NCBI GenBank assembly: GCA_034437275.1
Contig: DAOTUD010000119.1
Span: 1 to 64,000 of the forward strand
Direction: 5' to 3'
Origin: TC-15 sp034437275
GTDB lineage: Bacteria; Chloroflexota; Anaerolineae; Aggregatilineales; Aggregatilineaceae
Length of the DNA stretch: 64,000 nt
Shown here: positions 9,093 through 17,315 of the stretch, in pieces
How the letters are laid out: each line of letters begins with the position of its first letter
Numbering within the stretch: the first letter of the stretch is position 1
Position numbers and translations under genes: made by a program
The notes under the pieces: generated by a model
The model's database searches: none
Seen by the model: only the letters and a program-made list of their open reading frames with translations
Told to the model about the DNA's origin: nothing

Positions 9093-10130
9093 ATGCAAGC
9101 CACCTACGCTGTGGTTCCTGGTGAAGAACAACTGGTTATCGAACACGAAGAGCTTGATCCAGCAACGATGAGGTCAAAGCACATTTTGGTTGAAGCCGAG
9201 ACTACGGTTATCAGCGCTGGCACGGAATTAGCAATTTATACAGCGCTTGCGCCCGGGGTTCATACCCCAGGCAGCTGGAATGCATATCCTTGGCGCCCCG
9301 GCTACGGATTAGTCGGACACATACTGGCGGCAGGGGAAAACGTCGCGGGATTGGCATCAGGGGATCGCATCTTCTGTTTTGGACAACATGCATCACATCA
9401 GTTCTACGATGTCTCTGGGCGCGAGACGCGCGACAGCGCATTCGTGATCGATGAGAGCCTATCGGCCAAGTCTGCGGTAATGCTGCGCATGGCACTGATC
9501 GCGCTTACCGGTTCCCAGATGGCAGTGTTTGAAATCGGAGATACTGTCTGCGTTTTCGGCCTGGGGTTGGTGGGAAATCTGGTGGCACAGCTTTTTCAAA
9601 TTAGCGGCGCCCATGTCATTGCGCTCGATCCCGTGATGAGCCGCTGTGATCTCGCTCGAGAAATTGGCATTGATACTGTGCTTCATGCCTCGGCTGAACA
9701 GCACGTTGAGGCTGTCCTTGAACAGACAGGTGGGGAAGGCGTGACCGTTGCGGTGGATGCTGTGGGTCATACACCCGTGATTCAGAACTGTATCGAGGTG
9801 TGCGTACCGTTCGGACAAGTTGTTCTACTCGGCTCCCCCCGTGCTGCATTTGAGTATAACGCCACAGAAGCCTTCCGCGCGATACACAACCGGTGGCTTA
9901 CCGTTAAGGGCGCGCTCGAATGGTGCTTGCCTGCGCATCCTGTGCCTGGTAAGAAACATTCTATCGAGTCCAACCTTCACATGCTGATTGAACTAGTAAG
10001 ACAGCGCAAGCTTGATGTTGATGGGCTGATCAGCCATGTCATCACGCCGGATGCCATGCCTACAGCGTTCCAGGGATTATTACATGATAAGTCCAATTAC
10101 ATAGGTGTTGTCGTGGATTGGAAACAATGA
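9093..10130 (+). CDS. MDR-superfamily dehydrogenase lacking usual zinc ligands
   Basis: This is a 345-aa medium-chain dehydrogenase/reductase. The nucleotide-binding motif VFGLGLVGNLVAQLF (about residue 155) and the GroES-like N-terminal domain are clear. The usual catalytic Cys is replaced in VISAGTELAIY, and the GHE motif reads GYGLVGHI, so the standard catalytic zinc ligands are missing. The structural zinc cluster of four Cys is also absent. Such SAGTE-type members occur in biosynthetic and sugar-modifying pathways. AAAGGTATGACAAA precedes the ATG. The stop codon overlaps the kinase start. Confidence 0.85.
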   Translation: MQATYAVVPGEEQLVIEHEELDPATMRSKHILVEAETTVISAGTELAIYTALAPGVHTPGSWNAYPWRPGYGLVGHILAAGENVAGLASGDRIFCFGQHASHQFYDVSGRETRDSAFVIDESLSAKSAVMLRMALIALTGSQMAVFEIGDTVCVFGLGLVGNLVAQLFQISGAHVIALDPVMSRCDLAREIGIDTVLHASAEQHVEAVLEQTGGEGVTVAVDAVGHTPVIQNCIEVCVPFGQVVLLGSPRAAFEYNATEAFRAIHNRWLTVKGALEWCLPAHPVPGKKHSIESNLHMLIELVRQRKLDVDGLISHVITPDAMPTAFQGLLHDKSNYIGVVVDWKQ

Positions 10131-11107
10131 CCAACCACGGGCTTCTCCTGGGCCTGGATTTCGGCGGCACAAAACTGGCTGCCGGTATTGCCTATCCCGG
10201 TGGCAGCGAATTGTTGGCGTATCAGCGCCAACCAACACCTGCTTCCGGCACACCTGAAATCGTCTTGCCCGTGGTCCAAGAACTGGTCGACGAGCTGCTA
10301 TCCGAACAGAATGCGTCGATTCTTGCAATTGGAGCCAGTTTCGGCGGCCCCTTGCTAAAGCCTGGCAGTGGGAAGATTCAGTGTTGCCCGCATCTGCCAG
10401 GTTGGGAAGAATACCCGCTTCAAATGTGGCTGGAGAACACCTATGGTGTTAAGGCAACAATAGAGAATGACGCTAATGCAGCTGCAGTCGGTGAGTGGCG
10501 CTATGGCGCAGGGCGTGGTAAATCACATATCCTGTATGTCACCGTTAGCACCGGAATTGGCAGTGGTTTAATACTAAACGGGAAATTACATCACGGCCAT
10601 GATGGGCTTGCCGGCGAGCTTGGCCATACAATACTCGTTCCCGACGGACCAGTATGTACCTGCGGTCGCAGGGGTTGCCTAGAAGCCCTTGCTGCGGGAC
10701 CCGCAATTGCGCGTAGAGCGATCAAGGCCTTGAACGATAATCCCGAAGCGGGCCAATTGCTGCGTGCGCTGTGTGAAAACTGTATTGAGAGCGTAACAGC
10801 CCTGGAGGTGTCTCAGGCTTCTAGTGAGGGTGATGAATTGGCGTTAGAGGTACTCAGCGCTGCCGCTACTGATCTTGGACGTGGTATCGCAAATGCGGTG
10901 AATTTGGTGAACCCGGATCGCGTGATCCTGGGTGGTGGCGTAGTTAAATCCGGTGAGGCTTATCTGCAAACAGTTCGCACATCAGCCTCTGACCATGTCC
11001 TCGACGGAATTACGCTGGACATTGTGCGTGCAGAGCATGATGATCTCGCCCCATTACGGGGTGCAATAGCCTTAGCCGAGGCAAGTGTTGCAGCCTCCGA
11101 CGAATGA
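10127..11107 (+). CDS. ROK-family sugar kinase (glucokinase-like)
   Basis: This is a cytosolic ATP-dependent sugar kinase of the ROK family, about 326 aa. The phosphate-binding LGLDFGGTKLAAGI starts near residue 8. ENDANAAAVGEW carries the catalytic Asp. GELGHTILV is followed by the zinc motif CTCGRRGCLEA. The ATG at 10127 overlaps the upstream TGA (ATGA) and is preferred to an in-frame TTG at 10118. It would phosphorylate the imported or modified sugar. Confidence 0.92.
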   Translation: MTNHGLLLGLDFGGTKLAAGIAYPGGSELLAYQRQPTPASGTPEIVLPVVQELVDELLSEQNASILAIGASFGGPLLKPGSGKIQCCPHLPGWEEYPLQMWLENTYGVKATIENDANAAAVGEWRYGAGRGKSHILYVTVSTGIGSGLILNGKLHHGHDGLAGELGHTILVPDGPVCTCGRRGCLEALAAGPAIARRAIKALNDNPEAGQLLRALCENCIESVTALEVSQASSEGDELALEVLSAAATDLGRGIANAVNLVNPDRVILGGGVVKSGEAYLQTVRTSASDHVLDGITLDIVRAEHDDLAPLRGAIALAEASVAASDE

Positions 11108-11206
11108 TAGCAGATTTTGTAACTATCTCCAAGATAGGCTGCCCAGCTTTTTCAACAAGTAAATAGATTGTTTCATGTCGTTTCCTCTAACCAAGGAGTA
11201 AAAATA

Positions 11207-11749
11207 GTGACCACATCCAATTATCTAGCGGAACTAAGAGAAGTGCTAGAGCGACTTCCGAGCGAACCAATTGAGCGTTTTGTCGAGTTATTGGCTGCAT
11301 CACGCACAGAAGAGCGAACAATCTATGCCTTTGGAAATGGCGGATCAGCCTCGACCGCCTCGCACTTCGTTTGTGATTTGGTAAAAAACACGGTGCGTGC
11401 AGAATCACCCCGCATCCGTGCTATAGGGTTGAATGATAATATCCCTACTTTTTCTGCATATGCGAACGATGTTGGCTACGACTCTGTGTTTGCTGAACCA
11501 CTAAAGACGCTTGCTCAGTCCGATGATATCGCGGTGGCAATTTCCTGCTCAGGCAATTCGCCGAACGTCCTCCGAGCGATTGAGGTTGCGAGAGAGATGA
11601 ATATGCGCACCGTCGGACTGACCGGCTTCGAAGGCGGATCGCTTCGAGAATTGGTGGAATTGGCTATCGTTGTGCCGTGCGATGATATGCGTCAAATCGA
11701 GGATGCACACCTTGCGATCTGCCATGCGGTGCATAACGCTCTGCTTTGA
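11207..11749 (+). CDS. SIS-domain phosphosugar isomerase (GmhA-like)
   Basis: This is a 180-aa sugar isomerase domain protein. AFGNGGSASTASHFVCDLVKN matches the GmhA/DiaA type of SIS domain, and ISCSGNSPNVLRAIE is the second phosphosugar-binding loop. The GTG at 11207 is chosen because AAGGAG lies 8 bases upstream at 11193-11198. A TTG further upstream (11168) lacks a ribosome site. It is the last gene of the sugar cluster and probably acts on a phosphorylated intermediate made by the ROK kinase. The 98-bp gap before it shows only a short CTATCT/AGATAG hairpin. Confidence 0.88.
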   Translation: MTTSNYLAELREVLERLPSEPIERFVELLAASRTEERTIYAFGNGGSASTASHFVCDLVKNTVRAESPRIRAIGLNDNIPTFSAYANDVGYDSVFAEPLKTLAQSDDIAVAISCSGNSPNVLRAIEVAREMNMRTVGLTGFEGGSLRELVELAIVVPCDDMRQIEDAHLAICHAVHNALL

Positions 11750-11793
11750 CCGAACGACAGAATGATTGACTGGCAGGTTTGCACGGTACTGGC

Positions 11794-11982
11794 ACCAAAA
11801 TAGACATCGGCGGGTGTGACGTTGTCGCGTGATGCGTGATAGCGTTTGTGATTGTAGTAGGCGACAAAATCGGCGATAGCCTGCTCGAGTTCCCAGGGGA
11901 AGTAGAAGGTAGTGAGCTTGACGATGGACTTCATCGAGCGATGGTAGCGCTCGATTTTGCCCTGGGTTTGCGGATGATGCGC
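11794..11982 (-). pseudogene. transposase remnant (integrase-core C-terminus, IS481/IS3 type)
   Basis: The - strand encodes HPQTQGKIERYHRSMK followed by WELEQAIADFVAYYNHKRYH and VTPADVYFG, the C-terminal end of a DDE integrase-core transposase. The reading frame breaks upstream near 11985, where the expected preceding sequence continues in another frame. Homology also stops after VYFG, so both ends are lost. No terminal repeats were recognised. Confidence 0.75.
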
Positions 11983-12017
11983 TGCTGGATGTGCAAGGGT
12001 TTGCGATAGTCAGCCAG

Positions 12018-12130
12018 GGCCTCGGCGATGTTCAATCAGGCTCGCGTTGTATGCCGCCCAGTTGCGGCCCCGGCAGGTTGCTTTCTGTGCGCCTTTGTTC
12101 GTTTTTTGTATTTCGCTTTTTCTTGGCCAT
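12018..12130 (-). pseudogene. possible transposase N-terminal remnant
   Basis: On the - strand an ATG at 12130 begins a Lys/Arg-rich stretch. In the +1 frame the sequence reads RNWAAYNASLIE, resembling the start of IS5-type transposases (NWxxYNxxLxxRG). The two parts are in different frames and run into the IS481-like remnant. The family assignment is tentative. Confidence 0.35.
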
Positions 12131-12161
12131 GCTCACAGTGTAGCTCAGGCCTATTCATTCA

Positions 12162-12313
12162 GAGGTCATTTGAGAAGTTTCTGCCAGGGTTTTTGGCCCT
12201 CATCCCCCAGCCCCTTCTCCCTCAGGTAGAAGGGGGGCAAAGCGTTTTTCCCCTTCACTTGAGGGAGTGGGACCCGGCTCTGCTGGAAGGGTGAGGGCTT
12301 TTCAAACGGCCTC
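12162..12313. repeat. dispersed MITE-like repeat, copy 2
   Basis: This 152-bp relative of the element at 4554-4667 has the same ends (GAGGTCATTTGAGAAG at the left, CTTTTCAAACGGCCTC at the right; 13 of 16 bases pair as inverted repeats). It contains an extra ~38 bp in the centre that forms a longer C-rich/G-rich hairpin. It separates the transposase scraps from the GH32 operon end. No intrinsic terminator for that operon could be recognised in 12314-12348. Confidence 0.75.
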
Positions 12314-12348
12314 TCAACAACGCCGTAAACTTTGTTAAAAACACAAGC

Positions 12349-13776
12349 TTACTGCCAGATTGATCGTAATTCCCACCCCTCCAGGGATTTCAACGCACCA
12401 CTGCCGCCGCGACTATAGAACACCACGGACCGATTGTGCGTCGATGGAGGGTAAACACGCCCCGAAAGACACCCCTGATCATTGATGAACACCTCAATGA
12501 TAGAGCGATCCAAAAAGACGTGGAGCACCAGGGTTTCATTTGGTTGTACCGCGATTGGCGCACGCTCGATTGTCAACGGACTCACCTGTTCTCCACCAGA
12601 TCGTGAGCGATCAAGCGTGAGTTGCCCCTGCTGGAGATCGACCCGGATTAGTGTTTCCTGTTTGCCATCAGGTGCGCGCAAGAGTTTTAGGCCGATTTCC
12701 TGAAGAGTCCCCGGCTCCATCTCAATGCGCAGCTCTAAACATGCGCCATGCAGTTCGGCCAGTTCCAGGTATGTTTCGCCGGTGAGCATGAGGTCAGCGC
12801 GGCGGGAATGGTGGTCTCGCACCTTTTGAAGTTCTGGAGCAGGCGTCATCGCTAACCGTTGATCGGAGTGCAGTGTGAGCACCCGGGGTATCGACTGCGC
12901 GCCGGACCAACCGGCGGCCTTCTGCGCGGTCTCACTCCGTCCTTCCAGCAACCACCCGATCATCACGCGGCGTCCAGCCCGGTCGCTAAGTGTTTGGGGG
13001 GCGTAAAAGTGCCTTCCGTAATCTAGCATTCCTTCTTGTTCAGGCGAAAAGGTCTGCCCGTCGAAGGAACCGACGAAATAGCGTGTGCCGGCCTGGTGGA
13101 ACACCGAAATCAGCAGCACCCATTTATCTGCCAGAGGGAAAAAGGCTGGACACTCCCACATCTCGCCGTCGGTTTCCAGGGTGCCTTGCAGCAGCACTGA
13201 GACAAATTCCCATCGGCGCAGGTCCGGCGAGCGGTAAAGGAGTACCGCGCCGCCTTGATCACGTACGCCGGTGCCCAGTGTCATGTGCCAGAGTGCGCCA
13301 TTGTGCCACACACAGGGATCGCGAAAACCCAGCACGTCAAGATGGGCGGGCGCTCCTGCCAGGACGGGGTTGGCCGGATGCTTGTGCCAGTGCACGAGAT
13401 CGGCTGACCCCGTCGCCAGGCATTGCGTTTCAGGAAACACCCCGGTATACAGCATCGTCGGGACGCCCGCGTTGTCCACAATAACGCCGGACCAGCAGCC
13501 ATCTTTATCCGGTCCCATGGGGTCTGGTTTCAGGGCAAGAGGCAGATCGCGCCAGTGCACCAGGTCGTCGCTAACCGCATGCCCCCAGTGGATATTGCCC
13601 CAGGTCGCCGCGGCGGGATTGTGCTGGTAGAAGAGGTGATAGCGCCCGGCCCATTGAATCAGGCCATTGGGGTCGTTCATCCAGTAGGTTGGCGGTGTAA
13701 AGTGAAATTGAGGCCGATGCGGATCATTGATAGCCCGGCGTTGTGCTGGGTTCGCTTCTTCTGCAAAGTAGCCCAT
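12349..13776 (-). CDS. glycoside hydrolase family 32 (beta-fructosidase / sucrose hydrolase)
   Basis: This is a 475-aa beta-fructofuranosidase with the complete GH32 catalytic set: nucleophile Asp35 in YWMNDPNGL, transition-state stabiliser Asp153 in FRDP, and acid/base Glu208 in WECP. The five-bladed N-terminal propeller is followed by a C-terminal beta-sandwich that includes LHVFLDRSIIEVFIND. There is no signal peptide, so it acts in the cytoplasm on imported sucrose or fructo-oligosaccharide. It is the last gene of the operon regulator-binding protein-permease-permease-GH32 and starts 6 bp after the permease stop. A role on phosphorylated sucrose is less likely because the transport is ABC type. 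Confidence 0.93.
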   Translation of the reverse strand: MGYFAEEANPAQRRAINDPHRPQFHFTPPTYWMNDPNGLIQWAGRYHLFYQHNPAAATWGNIHWGHAVSDDLVHWRDLPLALKPDPMGPDKDGCWSGVIVDNAGVPTMLYTGVFPETQCLATGSADLVHWHKHPANPVLAGAPAHLDVLGFRDPCVWHNGALWHMTLGTGVRDQGGAVLLYRSPDLRRWEFVSVLLQGTLETDGEMWECPAFFPLADKWVLLISVFHQAGTRYFVGSFDGQTFSPEQEGMLDYGRHFYAPQTLSDRAGRRVMIGWLLEGRSETAQKAAGWSGAQSIPRVLTLHSDQRLAMTPAPELQKVRDHHSRRADLMLTGETYLELAELHGACLELRIEMEPGTLQEIGLKLLRAPDGKQETLIRVDLQQGQLTLDRSRSGGEQVSPLTIERAPIAVQPNETLVLHVFLDRSIIEVFINDQGCLSGRVYPPSTHNRSVVFYSRGGSGALKSLEGWELRSIWQ

Positions 13777-13782
13777 CGCATT

Positions 13783-14694
13783 TTAGCCCTTTATGCCGGT
13801 AGAGGCGATGCTTTTCACAAACCATTTCTGAAACAGCAAAAACAACACGAGCACCGGGATCGTGATCAACGACGCAAAAGCCAGAATGTGTCCCCAGCGA
13901 ATCTCGTAAGTATACAGGGTGGTGATGCCAACCGTCAGCGGGCGCACATCGGGCGAGCGGGTGACCATTAGCGGCCACAAATAGGAACTCCACAGCATCA
14001 GCGATTGCAAGATCGCCACAGTGGCAATGACGGGCCGCGAGAGCGGCATGATGATGCGCCAATAGACGCCGAATGGCGATGCGCCGTCGATATAAGCCGC
14101 TTCGTCAAAGTCTTTGGGCAGCCCGATGAAAAACTGGTAAAAGAGAAAGATTGAAAAGGCATCCGCTATGAACGGGATTATCTGGGCGCGCAGCGTATTT
14201 AGCCAGGTTGTGGAACCATCAAACCATGGCAGCTCGTTGACCAGCACCAACAGGGGAACCACCAACGTTTCGAGTGGTACAATGATCAGCGAGACAACGA
14301 CCGACAACACAATCGCGCGGCCCCGCCATTGCAAGCGTGCCAATGCGAACGCGATCATGCTGTTGATCAGTAGCCCTGCCAGCACGGTGATCACCACGAT
14401 AAACACCGAGTTGAACATATACTGGTCGAAGGGCACGCGGTCGAAGATGTAACGGTAGTTTTCGAATGTGATACGACGTGGTACGAAGGCCAAGGTCACT
14501 GTCTTCAGATCGTCAAAGATGACTTTTTCTGGCTTGAATGACGAAACGATCATGAACACCAGCGGGAATAGAAAAAACACCGCCAGCACGATCATACAGC
14601 CGTAATCAGCGCTCAATGACAATACGCGCCGTACACGAGCCTTGCGCTGGGTGGCCTGTGCTTCCAGGCGTTGCATATCAAGCGTTTTCTGCAT
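13783..14694 (-). CDS. ABC sugar transporter permease (MalG-like)
   Basis: This 303-aa permease has an N-terminal cytoplasmic tail, six predicted helices and the EAA loop PKDFDEAAYIDGASPFGVYW near residue 200. Its ATG overlaps the stop of the preceding permease gene (TAATG). It forms the channel with the MalF-like partner for import of the sugar hydrolysed by the GH32 enzyme next door. No ATPase gene is linked. Confidence 0.92.
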   Translation of the reverse strand: MQKTLDMQRLEAQATQRKARVRRVLSLSADYGCMIVLAVFFLFPLVFMIVSSFKPEKVIFDDLKTVTLAFVPRRITFENYRYIFDRVPFDQYMFNSVFIVVITVLAGLLINSMIAFALARLQWRGRAIVLSVVVSLIIVPLETLVVPLLVLVNELPWFDGSTTWLNTLRAQIIPFIADAFSIFLFYQFFIGLPKDFDEAAYIDGASPFGVYWRIIMPLSRPVIATVAILQSLMLWSSYLWPLMVTRSPDVRPLTVGITTLYTYEIRWGHILAFASLITIPVLVLFLLFQKWFVKSIASTGIKG

Positions 14695-15773
14695 TAACTG
14701 CTCTCCACGGCGCGCTCAGAGCGCAGCACCACGCGTTGCACCAGGGCAATCACCATGACGATAACGAAGAATACGATCGTGATAGCCGATCCGTACCCGA
14801 TATTTTGCTGGCGGAATCCTTGCTCGACCGCGTAAAAAACGACTGTCACAGTGGAGTCGTTTGGCCCTCCTTTGGTTAGCACATCGATTTGAGTGAAAAG
14901 TCGGAAAGCCAGAATCGTCGTGCTGATAATGACAAAAATGGTGGTATTGCGTAGTTGGGGCAACGTGACGAACCGAAACTTCTGCCAGGTATTGGCCCCG
15001 TCGATGCTGGCCGCTTCATACAGCACGTCGGGAATCCCCTGCAAGCCTGCCAGAAAGATGACCATCTGGAATCCGGCAGCCTGCCAGGCAGACAGGATGA
15101 TAATTGCCAGCAGGGCGGTGTCGGCATCGATCAGCCAACCGGGCGGGGTGATGTGGCCAAACGAGATATTGGTCAAAAAGCGGTTGATCAAACCGTCTTC
15201 GGGATTGTAGAGGAATTTCCAAACAATAGCGATGACCGCCATTGAGGTGACGACCGGACTGAAGTAGATGGTCCGGAAGATGTTCATACCGCGCAGCCGT
15301 TGGTTGACGAGCAGCGCCATCAGCAACGCCAACCCACCCTGGCCAGGGACAATAACCAGCACGAAAATGGTGGTATTAACCAGCGCCTGCATGAAGGTAG
15401 GGTCTTTGGCGATGAGTACGCGGCGTTTACCCAGCAAGTCAAAGGTTTTCCACTCGCGGAAATCGTCGTATTTGGGGTTGCCTTTAAGAATCGTGCGCAC
15501 GCGTGGGTAGGTAGCCTTGCCTGTTTTGGGATCAGTTTCCGGTTCCAGCGTCAGAATATCGACAGACAGCAGCCGGTCGTAGTTTTTCAGTCCCACATAG
15601 CGGGTCGGCATCGGCGAAATCAGACGCTTGTTGGTCAGGCTCCAGTAGGTTCCAAGGGCAAGCGGCAAAATGACGAATGTAATCATCCCGATCAAGGCTG
15701 GCAGGCTCATCAGCCAGGCGGTGAGAGCCTGATTCCTCCTCAAGGTGTTTTGGCGCTTCATAATGCGCGTCAT
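14694..15773 (-). CDS. ABC sugar transporter permease (MalF-like) with long extracytoplasmic loop
   Basis: This is a permease of about 359 aa if translation starts at the ATG at 15773; an ATG at 15761 is also possible, and neither has an ideal ribosome site. The EAA loop is PDVLYEAASIDGANTWQKFR. After the first helix (ALTAWLMSLPALIGMITFVI) an unusually long hydrophilic segment of roughly 75 residues (RYVGLKNY to KDPTFMQAL) precedes the second helix, longer than in the MalF-like gene at 2784. A G-rich stem-loop lies between the binding-protein stop and this gene. Confidence 0.88.
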   Translation of the reverse strand: MTRIMKRQNTLRRNQALTAWLMSLPALIGMITFVILPLALGTYWSLTNKRLISPMPTRYVGLKNYDRLLSVDILTLEPETDPKTGKATYPRVRTILKGNPKYDDFREWKTFDLLGKRRVLIAKDPTFMQALVNTTIFVLVIVPGQGGLALLMALLVNQRLRGMNIFRTIYFSPVVTSMAVIAIVWKFLYNPEDGLINRFLTNISFGHITPPGWLIDADTALLAIIILSAWQAAGFQMVIFLAGLQGIPDVLYEAASIDGANTWQKFRFVTLPQLRNTTIFVIISTTILAFRLFTQIDVLTKGGPNDSTVTVVFYAVEQGFRQQNIGYGSAITIVFFVIVMVIALVQRVVLRSERAVESS

Positions 15774-15831
15774 CTTCCCCGCAAAAATCCATTCAAAGAC
15801 GAGCAGAACAACACGATTTGGCATTAGGTGT

Positions 15832-15859
15832 GGGTGGCTACGGCGCACCGCAGCCACCC
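15832..15859 (-). terminator. intercistronic stem-loop after binding-protein gene
   Basis: The inverted repeat 15832-15843 / 15848-15859 has 11 of 12 pairs and a 4-nt loop. It lies in the 119-bp gap between the binding-protein stop (15893) and the permease start. There is no U-run, so an mRNA-stabilising or attenuating hairpin is more likely than a full terminator. Confidence 0.6.
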
Positions 15860-15892
15860 CAATTCACGGAATGTTACCCGTTTGCTATGGCG

Positions 15893-17203
15893 CTACTCCA
15901 TCACCGGGTAACCTGCGTTGTCCTCAATGTCGCGTTCGATTTTGTCGACCGCTTCATCTAGCTCACTCTGAACATCTGCCCCTTTGATGATGTTATCCAT
16001 CGCGGTGTAGAAGGCCGAGGTGATGGCAGGATAACCAGGGGTGATCGGGCGCGGCACGGCTACGCCGGTTTCAAGCTGCTGTTTGAAGATGTCCAGCCGG
16101 CCACCCTCACCGTAGAGGTCCGACATTTCCAGCGCTGCCAAACGCCCCGGCACCGCGCCGTTTTCATTGGTGATCGCCAGGATTTCTTCAGGCTGAAGGG
16201 CGAATTCCAGATATTCCCAGGCTGCTTCGGGATGTTCGCACTGGGAACTGATCGACCAGGCCCACGACCCCATGCCGGTTACGGCACCCTGACCAAAGTC
16301 GGGCATAGGAATGACGACCATATCGTCGCCGAAGGCGTCATAGTAGCTGGTAGCCATCCAGTGGCCGAACCAGCCCAGCGCCGCGTTGCCATTGACGAAT
16401 TCAAAGTCATCGGGCGGGCTGACAACGGTATATCCCTGCTCAAAGAGGCCCTGTAGCCACGTCATGGCCGCTACGGCTTCCGGCCCATTGAGCACACCTT
16501 CGGCGCTCATATAGGTGTCACGGTCGATGAGATCGCCGCCGAAAGACTGCACCACCGGGCTAAAGGCATAGGTAAACCACTCGCCTGCGCCGTAGTTCAT
16601 CTTGAGATCGATGGCGTATTCTACCTCATCCAGCGCCTGGAGTGCGGCCAATGCATCGTTAAACTCATCCAGCGTCCAGGCATCTTTGACGCTCGTGGGG
16701 ATGCGCACGCCTGCTTTTTCCAGCAGTGAACGGCGACCTACCAACGCCAGGCCGGAGTCGTACTGGCCCAGCGCGTAAATCTTACCCTGATAGGTGCCTT
16801 GCTCGATCAGCGACGGCAGCAAGTCCGCGCGCAGGTCATCCGACATGTATTCATCGAGGGGACGAATAAAGCCCGCCCAGGCATAGTTATAGAGGTTGGG
16901 ACCGTCCAGGTCCAGGATGCAAGGGAGTTCCCCGGCCACCGCAGCCGCGTTCACCGCATCATTGTAACCGCTGCCAGCTACAGCGCCTCCGGGCTGCTCG
17001 ACGTATTCAACCTCAATCGCGTCTTGCATTTCATTAAAGCGTTGAACCTGCTGACGGTTAGCATCTGCTTCATTTTCGGGACCGCCATGGTGCCACAGTT
17101 TGATCTTGATGGGTTCATCATCCTGGGCCTGGATAGCTGCCGGAACCAGCAAACTGACGACTAGCAGCAGGCTGATGGTCAAAAAAGCTTTTGTTTTCAT
17201 CAT
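15893..17203 (-). CDS. ABC transporter sugar-binding protein (family 1)
   Basis: This 436-aa extracellular solute-binding protein has a signal peptide of about 27 residues (KTKAFLTISLLLVVSLLVPA, then AIQAQDD). The mature protein shows the family features IKLWHHGGPENE, LDLDGPNLYNYAW and NGNAALGWFGHW. AGGAG lies 7 bases before the ATG. It is the first structural gene of the GH32 operon, so sucrose, raffinose-type sugars or fructo-oligosaccharides are likely ligands (inference from context). The 112 bp between it and the regulator gene contain a CTGTTG/CAACAG hairpin at 17297-17314 just after the regulator stop. Confidence 0.92.
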   Translation of the reverse strand: MMKTKAFLTISLLLVVSLLVPAAIQAQDDEPIKIKLWHHGGPENEADANRQQVQRFNEMQDAIEVEYVEQPGGAVAGSGYNDAVNAAAVAGELPCILDLDGPNLYNYAWAGFIRPLDEYMSDDLRADLLPSLIEQGTYQGKIYALGQYDSGLALVGRRSLLEKAGVRIPTSVKDAWTLDEFNDALAALQALDEVEYAIDLKMNYGAGEWFTYAFSPVVQSFGGDLIDRDTYMSAEGVLNGPEAVAAMTWLQGLFEQGYTVVSPPDDFEFVNGNAALGWFGHWMATSYYDAFGDDMVVIPMPDFGQGAVTGMGSWAWSISSQCEHPEAAWEYLEFALQPEEILAITNENGAVPGRLAALEMSDLYGEGGRLDIFKQQLETGVAVPRPITPGYPAITSAFYTAMDNIIKGADVQSELDEAVDKIERDIEDNAGYPVME

Positions 17204-17315
17204 TTTCTCCTCATCTGTAAAATCTTCAAAAGGTGTGTTTTGTGCACTGCCGCGTCTTCGGTGTGATTACGGTATGAACACCTCCTTTTCCGCTGGCTGT
17301 TGTTGCTGCAACAGT

